DNA of 64,000 nt from JADFOI01 sp965218935. GTDB lineage: Bacteria; Acidobacteriota; UBA6911; RPQK01; JADFOI01. Of the stretch, positions 57,801 through 64,000 are shown in pieces; the first letter of the stretch is position 1, and every line of letters starts with the position of its first letter. The notes beneath the pieces were generated by a model, which was given only the letters and a program-made list of their open reading frames with translations, searched no databases and was not told where the DNA came from. The position numbers and the translations under genes are program-made. The stretch lies in NCBI GenBank assembly GCA_965218935.1, contig CBDCMH010000001.1, forward strand, positions 186,001 to 250,000. Direction: 5' to 3'.

Positions 57801-58250
57801 CAAGGCCGCCAGGGATGCAAGACTCCTGCGTCGATGGTAGAGGCGCGGCTGGGGAATTTTTCCCAGCTGTTGTCTGGCGTCCTGTTGAATCAAACTTCGA
57901 AGCTCGGGATGGACACCCGTAGAGGTGGTCTCAATTTCAACTGCCGTTGAAACCCGCTCTTCCAGTTGCGGATACTGTTCCTCCAGAAATCGAGCAACCT
58001 GTCTCTTTGAAGGTGAATGCCAGAGAGGACGGAAAATGTAGTAGCCAAACAGGAGCAGGGCACCCAAAATTCCCCCCGAACGGGTCCACAACAAGGCACT
58101 ATCGGAAAAGTTATTTCGGGCCAGAATAAAAGTGGAAAGAAAGGAACCCAGTAAAAGAAAAGCAATCAAAATGGCGGCTCCCTTGACGAGACGCTCCACT
58201 TGTAGCTTTCCCCTGGCACGGCTGATCGTTCTCAGGACGGTGTTTTTCAT
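54801..58250 (-). CDS. DUF4175-family membrane-anchored protein
   Basis: 1149 residues. Two N-terminal helices (AAILIAFLLLGSFLSTFILA and SGGILGALLLFGYYIF) precede a third near residue 155 (SLASLAALFSSLAIFTFLFL), then Ig-like extracytoplasmic domains (about 180-490), long Gln/Glu/Arg-rich coiled coils (510-950), a pure Gln-Gly low-complexity stretch (about 970-1010) and a C-terminal helical domain. Function in this family is unknown; its members accompany BatA, MoxR and DUF58 genes of stress-tolerance or periplasmic assembly systems. Here the BatA-like gene is 3.7 kb upstream on the same strand. Confidence 0.8.
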   Translation of the reverse strand: MKNTVLRTISRARGKLQVERLVKGAAILIAFLLLGSFLSTFILARNNFSDSALLWTRSGGILGALLLFGYYIFRPLWHSPSKRQVARFLEEQYPQLEERVSTAVEIETTSTGVHPELRSLIQQDARQQLGKIPQPRLYHRRRSLASLAALFSSLAIFTFLFLKGPEVYPYSLTKLLRWFDQSQTPIYSIEVTPGNITVGKRSDLEIRATLKGFESETVELMVRYENQPQWEETSMNPDLQGGDFVFIFFDIRDPISYYVKADGIQSATYSIEVSEIPRVEGLKVILEFPDYTALENLTLDDGDIRALVGTQAELFIQTDQPVQSGKIKLEVGGEIPLEILSPQELRGVFDITQNDYYRIHLQDLEGFWNPASDEYLIEALEDQPPIVRFTRPGRDQRVTNIEEVFAEIKAEDDYGVSQLALRFSLNGEPEREAQLNYPKGSSSFSTSHTFYLEEFSLVPGDFVSYYAEASDAASSSSTDIYFFEVEPFDREYYQSQQSGMGGGGGQGENIDLSKRQKEIVAATFKLERDRDRQSKDEFEENSQTLALVQQRLQSEAQTIVDRMERRTAAVSDPRFQKMAEHLKKAITYMEPAHLHLNELETKEALPEEQKSLQQLMRAEALFNEIQVSFAQNQGGGGASAQDLADLVDLELDRTKNQYETLQQNRQTNREQALDEALEKLKELAKRQEQLVERHRQQGMQGSSGSMSQQELIDEAERVARELERLSRQQQDPQLQNISRNLRQAVRDMRQAQSSGQNDQEAQMRAQQALERLQEAQQGLGQQRRQQLTEDLQQLKEQSERLVKEQKDVLDQVGDIDETAKKEEIGPELIQQLRNVLRQKSQLQEDLQQLEGDLHQSARQMESRQTASRKLKQAALGIRDQRIPEKMEDGTNLLARGWTDLAKEREKGIVNDLEEMAERIREAEKALGSGIQETPREKLQRALNEVGNLVENLESLENRASGNDQEGQRGEQGEQQEGQQQGQQQGQQQGQQGQQQGQQGQQGQPESQGSESAQGGQSRTGISRQAGMNPNASGVDPRQIGREWRERLEDAEELRGMMEGRPDLGRDVAGLIRRMRRLDAQRIFDDEAELARLKSQVIDGFRQLELELNRTLDEEVENLLRLVDGDEVPPEFRQRVEEYYRALANRRNPD

Positions 58251-58426
58251 GGTTTGATCACCTATACTACTATTATCACAAAAGCCCTGTCACTACTAGC
58301 TTTCAACAACTTAGAGTGGAGAGACGCGGCGAGACGCGGAAAATAACCGCACTTTCCGCACCCTATACGCACCTCGAACAGTTCTATGGCGACGGCACCG
58401 TAAGGCCACTTCTCGGCTGGTTTTCG

Positions 58427-58442
58427 TATATATATATATATA
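58427..58442. repeat. (TA)8 dinucleotide repeat
   Basis: Eight TA units end 3 bp before the ATG of the next small gene, in the place of its ribosome-binding site. Such tracts mutate by slippage. Confidence 0.85.
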
Positions 58443-58445
58443 AGT

Positions 58446-58673
58446 ATGAGAGAGGAAACGCTCAGTAAGCAGCTACTCCGCCTCAGGGCCAAGACGTCTT
58501 GGAGCTGGGAAAGGATGTGCCGCGAATTTCATCGCGTGATGGCCCACGAGGGTCCGTCCCACACCACTCTCTTTAGGTATGCCAGCGGAAGGGTCAAGCA
58601 GCCCAATATCATCACAGAGCGATATGTAAGACAGGCGATTCAGAAAGTAACCGCTGAGTTAAGCCAGAAGTAA
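58446..58673 (+). CDS. small putative DNA-binding protein
   Basis: 75 residues (MREETLSKQLLRLRAKTSWS) with a likely helix-turn-helix: helix LSKQLLRLRAKTSWSWERMC, later GPSHTTLFRYASGRV, an arrangement like Cro/C1 proteins that ends in a recognition helix and a basic patch. No ribosome-binding site is visible between the TA repeat and the start. Orientation is opposite to the DUF4175 and BatA genes. Family not recognised. Confidence 0.5.
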   Translation: MREETLSKQLLRLRAKTSWSWERMCREFHRVMAHEGPSHTTLFRYASGRVKQPNIITERYVRQAIQKVTAELSQK

Positions 58674-59263
58674 GATTCACCAAAGCGAGACCGAATCGAC
58701 GGGACTCCAGTCTGAGTGCAGCTACGAGTGGGGATATTCCTTGAACGCGCTCGACACCCCCTGTTGTGATTCCAACAGTTCGGAGAGGAACCCCGGAACA
58801 AATTCCCTTCTTGAGCGTCCTACAAGAACAGGGAGGGCGGTTCTCTCCTCCCCCGATGTCTACCACATCACTCCCGCCCTCCCCAAAAGGACGGTCGTTT
58901 GGCATGAAGCACGAAACCGGAGAAGAAACCCGCTGAGCAAGAGGGATTCTGCTGGCGTTAGTCCCGCCGAGCCTGTTTTGGCTCTTGCTTTTGAGCCTTC
59001 TGATTTGGTGAGGTCCGTTGCGATCAAGTCCCTTCTGTTGCATAATCCAGAACAATTGGGATGTGGTAAGTCGCCCTTAATCTCCCCCTCAGTGTGATTG
59101 GGGCGACGCATCCCCTTTCTGCGCGATTCAAAGCAAAACCGCCATCGGTCGGAGTCCCGGTGCGTCGATGTCCAGGTGGGGGGAACCATGCAGATCAATC
59201 CATGTGGTTTGCCCTTTGGGTTGTCGGAGTTGTATCCTCCTACCAAAACCTTGGAGGTGCTAC
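58674..59263. other. intergenic, no gene seen
   Basis: Frames on both strands have non-protein-like composition. It contains the promoter region for the small gene at 59264. Confidence 0.5.
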
Positions 59264-59575
59264 ATGCGATGTTTACTTAAGGCTTCAATTCCCGTAGAGG
59301 CAGGTAATGCAAAGGCAAAGGACGGTACATTGGGTTCTCTAATCGAATCCATCCTTTCTGAGCTGAAACCAGAAGCAGCTTACTTCCTTGCTGAAAAAGG
59401 GAAAAGAACAGCTCTTTTGTTTATCGACCTGCAAGATCCTTCGCAGATCCCAGCCGTAGTTGAACCATTTTTCTTGGCATTCAATGCGAGTGTAAAGATC
59501 ACTCCGGCAATGACTGCCGAGGACCTGATGAAGGGCGCGCATGGCATTGAGGAAGCAGTCAAGAAGTATGCTTGA
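59264..59575 (+). CDS. small conserved-looking hypothetical protein
   Basis: 103 residues (MRCLLKASIPVEAGNAKAKD). The start is supported by TTGGAGG at 6 bp. It has an alternating beta-alpha pattern: KASIPVEAG, then a helix SLIESILSELKPEAAYFL, a strand RTALLFIDLQD, and a long C-terminal helix (AEDLMKGAHGIEEAVKKYA). This looks like a ferredoxin-fold (GYD or DUF3303-like) protein, often a small stress or binding protein. Function unknown. Confidence 0.65.
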   Translation: MRCLLKASIPVEAGNAKAKDGTLGSLIESILSELKPEAAYFLAEKGKRTALLFIDLQDPSQIPAVVEPFFLAFNASVKITPAMTAEDLMKGAHGIEEAVKKYA

Positions 59576-59736
59576 GCCTATTGGCTGCCTGAAGCAAAAC
59601 CAACTTCGGTAGGAATCCTACCTTCTCGCAGTCCAACAGTGGGGAGGCTCGCACATGCCGTGGAAAGGTGGCTTGGGACTCCTGGCGAGCTGAAAAAATT
59701 TCCTAAAATTTTTCGCAGACAGCTAAACTGCGGTGG

Positions 59737-60598
59737 ATGAGTGCGACGAGCGAGTTGAGTACGCGAGCATTGGAGGCCGCTGTGGCTGTGGCCAAGGCAC
59801 ATGGTTTGGAGTGTGAGGAGCCGATAGTGCTGGCTGACCGCAGCAACGTTATTGTACATCTGCACCCTGCTCCGGTCGTGGCACGAGTGGCGACGACAGC
59901 CGCGTTGGTGCGGCCAGACGCTCGTGCTTGGCTTGAGCGGGAGATCGCAGTAGCGAGCTTTCTGGCCGAGCGTGGTGTAGCTGTAGTAACTCCCAGCGAT
60001 GAGTTATCGCCAGGCCCACACCAGCACAACGACCTCGCGTTGAGTTTTTGGAAGCACATCGAGAGCGACCCTGACCGAGTGCCGTCGAACGACGAGATAG
60101 GACGGTCGCTAGCTGAGCTGCACACTGTGCTCCGTGAGTATCCCAATAAGCTACCGTACCTTGACCAGTTTTTCGGTGAGGTACAGAAGGTGCTCGATTA
60201 CCTGGAAAGTTCAGCTGCTCTGGAGCAAAATGACGTGGCGCTGCTGCGCGGCGTTTATGAGAACCTTGGCGGGTGTTCTGCGCGACCCGTTGGGGTCGGT
60301 ACAACCGCTGCACGGCGATGCAACCGTGAGCAACGTGCTCATGACAGGCGAAGGACTAGTCTGGGCAGACTTCGAGGACACTTGCAGTGGCACCGTCGCT
60401 TGGGACTTGGCGTGTGTCACGCGTGCGCCCTCCAGAGAAGGAGTGCTAGCTGCATATGGTCATGCTCCCAGCCGAGAGGAATTGCAACCGTACTTGGATG
60501 CGAGGCAGTTGCAAATCACGGTCTGGCTAGCATTGCTAGCCTGCCGCTTCCCACAGTATAAGAAGCGCACGAAGGAACTGATAGACTCCTGGCGCTGA
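59737..60598 (+). pseudogene. phosphotransferase (APH-like), frameshifted
   Basis: The first frame gives an N-terminal kinase lobe (NVIVHLHPAPVVARVATTAA; EREIAVASFLAERGVAVVTP). After about 60270 the other frame has the catalytic loop HGDATVSNVL (the HGDxxxxN motif), the metal-binding DFED and a helical end (LLACRFPQYKKRTKELIDSW). Joined, about 286 residues, normal for aminoglycoside- or choline-kinase-like phosphotransferases. The gap is one base in the ACCTTGGCGGG region. Substrate unknown. Confidence 0.7.
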
Positions 60599-60802
60599 AG
60601 CACTCGACAGGTGCTTGGAACCCTGGCAGGTCGAAAAAAATCTTTGGGAAATTTCAGCGGCGCGGCTCAGTCGCCACCCAGCCTTCCCTGCGGCAGGGGC
60701 GTGGGGGTTCTGCTTGCTACGCATATAGATTTACACCTCGTAAGGCTGGCAGCAGATGGTCACCACTAAACATAAACATTGTTAGGCGAGAGATAGAATG
60801 AC

Positions 60803-61114
60803 ATGATTCTTTATGTATCAATTGGACTGGGGCTTTTGCTCTCATGGCGTATCATCGTCATCGCACCTGGCTTCAAAGATGCGTACGATGACCGCGACTT
60901 GCCCCAGGTCAAGAGACGCGGCGTATCCATATTCCCGGGCATACCGTTTATGCCAATCTTCGTTGGCATAATCGCCTACCTTTCACATAGGTACTTGTCT
61001 ACGTGGATAGCCATTGGGATTCTTGCCGTAAATGCGGTATTAGCCACATGGGCACTTGTATACGGGGTTTACTGGTTGAGAAAGTGGAGAAAGTCTCCAA
61101 ACCAATCGCTGTAG
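60803..61114 (+). CDS. small membrane protein
   Basis: 103 residues with three hydrophobic segments: MILYVSIGLGLLLSW, PFMPIFVGIIAYLS and TWIAIGILAVNAVLATWALV. A short basic tail (RKWRKSPNQSL) follows. No family is recognised and no catalytic motif is visible. It and the next gene share orientation. Confidence 0.55.
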   Translation: MILYVSIGLGLLLSWRIIVIAPGFKDAYDDRDLPQVKRRGVSIFPGIPFMPIFVGIIAYLSHRYLSTWIAIGILAVNAVLATWALVYGVYWLRKWRKSPNQSL

Positions 61115-61270
61115 CGGACGCCGACTGACACAGCCCTATCCACGTAACCAATACTTAGCCTAATGCCCCCCGCTGACTGCTGAGCTAGACCGTGCAATCC
61201 GCTGGGGGTATTATCTGGAAAGAACGGACTTATCTGGAAAACAGATAGTAATAGGGCGCAACAACACTAC

Positions 61271-61870
61271 ATGGAATACGAACAGACGTTTCGGTTCATC
61301 CTCATTCTGGGCTTTGCGGTTATCGTTCCCATCGGTGCGTACCATCGCATCAAATCCCAGGCGACTGGTGAAAAACTTGACCGCCGCCAAGAGGGTATCT
61401 TTATACTCCTTACATTGCGGCCCATTGGCATCGCATTTATGGGCGGATTTCTGACGTATATGATTAACCCAGCATTGATGGCTTGGTCATCGGTTGCACT
61501 ACCGAACTGGTTGCGATGGGCGGGTGTTGTGCTTGGAACCACTGGAGGACTGCTTTTGGTGGTAACGTTCCGGACCCTTGGCAAGAACTTGACGGACACG
61601 GTTGTAACCAGGGCAGCGCATACGCTGGTTACGAGAGGCCCTTATCGTTGGGTTCGACACCCGTTTTATTTGGCGACTGCATTGGCGGTTGTAGCGAACT
61701 CCCTTGTGACAGCGAACTGGTTCCTAGCTCTGACTGGTGGAATAACCTTTGGCCTGCTGGTGTTACGAACGAGAATCGAGGAAGAAAAGCTAATCGAGCG
61801 GTTTGGTGAGGATTACAGGGAGTACATGAAGCGGACCGGGCGGTTTCTTCCGCGGCTGTTCCAAACGTAA
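61271..61870 (+). CDS. isoprenylcysteine-methyltransferase-like membrane protein
   Basis: 199 residues with about five membrane helices and the C-terminal signature of the ICMT/PEMT family: GPYRWVRHPFYLATALAVVA (the RHP then a helix), RTRIEEEKLIERFGEDYREY and MKRTGRFLPR. Members methylate small lipid or thiol substrates with S-adenosylmethionine in the membrane. Substrate here unknown. Ends 47 bp before the convergent BatA-like gene. Confidence 0.8.
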   Translation: MEYEQTFRFILILGFAVIVPIGAYHRIKSQATGEKLDRRQEGIFILLTLRPIGIAFMGGFLTYMINPALMAWSSVALPNWLRWAGVVLGTTGGLLLVVTFRTLGKNLTDTVVTRAAHTLVTRGPYRWVRHPFYLATALAVVANSLVTANWFLALTGGITFGLLVLRTRIEEEKLIERFGEDYREYMKRTGRFLPRLFQT

Positions 61871-61917
61871 CGCAGATTTTCCTGTCTAACAAGCCTCTGC
61901 ACTCCCCGGGCTTACTG

Positions 61918-63975
61918 TCACAACCTGGATTGTCCCTGCAGAACTGCTTGAGGACGAGTCCGGTTGGCCACCAGCCACTCAGCCACGAAAACCGCCGCGC
62001 CCATCAGCAGGAAAAGCCACCACAGTGATTGTTGTCGGTCCTTTTCCTGGGCCGATTGCTCAAAACCGACTTCTTCCACGCGGGCTTCGAGTGGAACGAA
62101 AACTGCCTGAAACTCCTCCATAGCCAGAGCACTCAGGTCGGATTCATGGGGTGGAGTATTTACAGCCACCCAGTCGGTCTTTTTGTTGCTCCGTATTTCG
62201 TAGTGACCCGGCATCTTCAATTGAATAAAACCGGGCTTCTCCTCGTTGAGTCCAAGGACCCGTTGGCCCTTCGGATCGATCAAGTTCCAGGTTCCCGAAG
62301 TGCCCGAAGAGTCGTTGGATGAATCAACGGACAAAACTTGATTGATTTGAAGTGCCGCAGGAGTGCTCTGCCAGCGGGCAGCGTATTGAGCCATGCGGTA
62401 CCAGAAGGGAACATAGGCGCTTCGAAGTGGGAAATCCGTCCAGATGGGATCCAGCGAAGAGGCGAAGACCAATACCCTTCCTGCTCCCGAAGATTGTTCG
62501 ACCAGAGCCGGATCTCCTTCGTTGAAACGAGCCAAAATCGTGGCATCCGGTTTCGGAGACATCCGCCAATAGCTATAAAACTGGGTGCTGGCAATGGCTG
62601 CTTTGTGCACATCCTGAAAAATCCAGAAGATGGGATGCTCCCAGTTGACCTGGGTAATGGAAGTGAAGGGTTTGCCTTCCTGGCGGACGAAGTTCCGCTC
62701 AGCCAATTCCACGGGAAGGAGTGTGTCCCATTGGCGGTTGTAGGTCTCTGCCAGAACGCCGTTGCTCAGGACCACGATCAGACCTCCTCCACTTTCAACG
62801 TAGGATTTGAAGAGGGAAAGTCTGGGCGGTTGACGCAGGTCATTGAGTACCACCAGAGGGGTGTCTAGAGGATTGATCCGGCCGGGGCCGGGAGAAACCG
62901 ACATTTGGACGGTAAAGGGCAGGTTCTCTCCAGCGGAAAGAGCACTCTCGAGATAAAAAGCTGAAGAAGCCTGTCGATCCTGAAGAACCAGGATGCGGCG
63001 AGGTTCCTGCTTTTCAACAACGAAGTAATAAACGTTGTCTTCTGAAAGCTCATCGGTTGGCTCGATGACGATTTTTCCTCGCGAAATACCCTCTTCCAAA
63101 TCGAAAGGTTTGAAGGCCAGATTCACCGCACCTTTACTGCCCGTGTCAAAGGCCGTTCGATCGATCAAGTTCCCTTCCACAAAGAGCTGGGCTTCTCCCT
63201 TTTCTGGTTGCTGGGAATTGCCCCTCACCCGAGCCAGGATCGTGTGCGGATACTGGTCGGTGAAAACGGCCCTTTCGACCCGGACTTCTTCAACGAAAAG
63301 ATTGGGAGTCTCACGACCCACGTTTTCAATTTCAACCGAAATGTCCTCTGGAACTCGCCAACCCGCGCTAGCGGCCATTCCGGCTTGCTGCAGATCGGTG
63401 ATCAGATAAATTTCCCTCTTGATGTTGCGGGCCGTCTCCAGCTGATCCACCGCAACCCTTAAGGCTTCCAAGTAGGAAGTCGATTCAAAGGAGGGAGTGG
63501 TGCGCTGTCGCAGAATCTCTTGCAGCTGCTGGGGAGAGTCTTCCCACTGGGAAAGGACCTCAGCGGATTCACCGAACTGGATGATCAAAGCCTCGTCAGC
63601 CTGGCTCAGAGACTGAATTTTCTCCTCGGCTGCCTGCAGGGCCGCATCCCAAATAGGCTGGGGAGTCATGCTCAGAGAATGATCGATGAGAATCACAGCC
63701 GAGCGGGCCGACAAAGGATTGACCTGATTCAGCCACGCTCCAGTGATGACTGGGCGCCCGAAGGCAAGAACCAAAAGGAGAATGCCCAGACAGCGCAGGA
63801 AGAGCAGGAAGAGGTGAGTCAGCCGCCGCCGCAGCTCCTTGAAGGGAATCTTACGCACGAACATCAGGGAGGCAAAGGGCGTGCGCTTGGTTCTCTCGCG
63901 GTGAACCAGATGTAAGAAGATGGGAACCCCGACGGCCAGAGCACCGATCAAAAATAATGGGGCTAGAAACTGCAT
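61918..63975 (-). CDS. BatA/VWA-domain membrane protein
   Basis: 685 residues. The N-terminal BatA anchor (FLAPLFLIGALAVGVPIFLH, HRERTKRTPFASLMFVRKIP, then LFLLFLRCLGILLLVLAFGR) is followed by a von Willebrand A domain with the MIDAS motif DHSLS (98-102), a CARDB-like middle part, a glutamine-amidotransferase-like fold (SYVESGGGLIVVLSNG) and a last helix (LWWLFLLMGAAVFVAEWLVA). Such proteins sit beside MoxR ATPase and DUF58 genes and take part in envelope stress or complex assembly. Its upstream partners would lie right of the window. Confidence 0.82.
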   Translation of the reverse strand: MQFLAPLFLIGALAVGVPIFLHLVHRERTKRTPFASLMFVRKIPFKELRRRLTHLFLLFLRCLGILLLVLAFGRPVITGAWLNQVNPLSARSAVILIDHSLSMTPQPIWDAALQAAEEKIQSLSQADEALIIQFGESAEVLSQWEDSPQQLQEILRQRTTPSFESTSYLEALRVAVDQLETARNIKREIYLITDLQQAGMAASAGWRVPEDISVEIENVGRETPNLFVEEVRVERAVFTDQYPHTILARVRGNSQQPEKGEAQLFVEGNLIDRTAFDTGSKGAVNLAFKPFDLEEGISRGKIVIEPTDELSEDNVYYFVVEKQEPRRILVLQDRQASSAFYLESALSAGENLPFTVQMSVSPGPGRINPLDTPLVVLNDLRQPPRLSLFKSYVESGGGLIVVLSNGVLAETYNRQWDTLLPVELAERNFVRQEGKPFTSITQVNWEHPIFWIFQDVHKAAIASTQFYSYWRMSPKPDATILARFNEGDPALVEQSSGAGRVLVFASSLDPIWTDFPLRSAYVPFWYRMAQYAARWQSTPAALQINQVLSVDSSNDSSGTSGTWNLIDPKGQRVLGLNEEKPGFIQLKMPGHYEIRSNKKTDWVAVNTPPHESDLSALAMEEFQAVFVPLEARVEEVGFEQSAQEKDRQQSLWWLFLLMGAAVFVAEWLVANRTRPQAVLQGQSRL

Positions 63976-64000
63976 AGAGTCAGTACCGTTTTTCCCGGAC

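Noticed and set aside
58741..59097. 118-codon plus-strand frame and its minus-strand mate
   Set aside because: Both have non-protein-like composition and no initiation signal; the overlapping pair is typical of GC-rich non-coding DNA.
60781..61894. Integron attC-like core sites (GTTAGGC at 60781, GTCTAACAA at 61883)
   Set aside because: The two motifs do not complement each other, no paired inner sites or palindromic arms were found, and the second lies where no cassette end is expected. Probably chance.
1..64000. CRISPR arrays or rRNA genes
   Set aside because: No regularly spaced short repeats with unique spacers and no rRNA signature sequences were seen anywhere in the window.

Overview
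The window looks like a piece of a Gram-negative bacterial chromosome, probably from an Acidobacteriota-like organism. This is inferred from an ECF sigma factor next to a serine/threonine kinase with a TolB-like propeller, a DUF4175 plus BatA/VWA pair, a TonB receptor with a carboxypeptidase-regulatory-like N-terminus, outer-membrane porins and secreted beta-propeller proteins. No rRNA or CRISPR array was seen. The one intact tRNA is tRNA-Leu(CAA).

The dominant feature is mobile DNA. Five near-identical copies of one 1542-bp orfA/orfB (IS3-type) element occur, the first cut by the window edge. There is also a 148-bp perfect palindrome made only of that element's orfA-side end, one 1.5-kb DDE element with doubled terminal repeats plus a corrupted relic of it, and one IS1182/IS5-type element with CTAG flanks. 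These truncate an amidohydrolase, a PpiC-like protein, a sulfatase, a molybdopterin oxidoreductase and a Ser/Thr kinase. Many other genes carry single-base frameshifts (vapC, a CPA2 antiporter, a pentameric ligand-gated channel, a phosphotransferase, a YjbQ-like gene). Either this is a decaying accessory region or the assembly has residual indels; the sequence alone cannot decide.

Layout: 1-5.0 kb IS copy 1, small genes and a damaged VapBC pair; 5.1-9.9 kb an SbcD/YhaO-SbcC/YhaN repair pair; 9.9-15.3 kb a probable zinc-uptake locus (His-rich TonB receptor plus small His-rich secreted protein) bracketed by two inverted copies of a 155-bp repeat; 15.4-18.4 kb amidohydrolase remnant, IS copy 2, glycosyltransferase; 18.7-24.6 kb an attachment-site remnant, two overlapping secreted beta-propeller genes and a frameshifted cation/proton antiporter; 24.7-29.6 kb porin, Fic protein, IS-end palindrome, PpiC remnant, membrane and coiled-coil proteins; 29.7-39.9 kb IS cluster with a broken ligand-gated channel, a sulfatase and kinase remnants; 39.9-44.2 kb ECF sigma factor, beta-helix protein and B12-binding-type radical SAM enzyme.

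From 44.3 to 54.7 kb lies an apparent island at tRNA-Leu: the last 59 nt of the tRNA are repeated at the far end, and an integrase remnant sits beside the tRNA. It carries a perchlorate/nitrate-reductase-like molybdoenzyme alpha subunit (broken), a cytochrome c fused to an ethylbenzene-dehydrogenase-type haem domain, a MobB-MobA fusion and an AlgE-like porin, a plausible respiratory module that has lost its iron-sulfur subunit. From 54.8 to 64 kb a DUF4175 gene and a BatA/VWA gene, normally neighbours, are separated by 3.6 kb of small opposite-strand genes.
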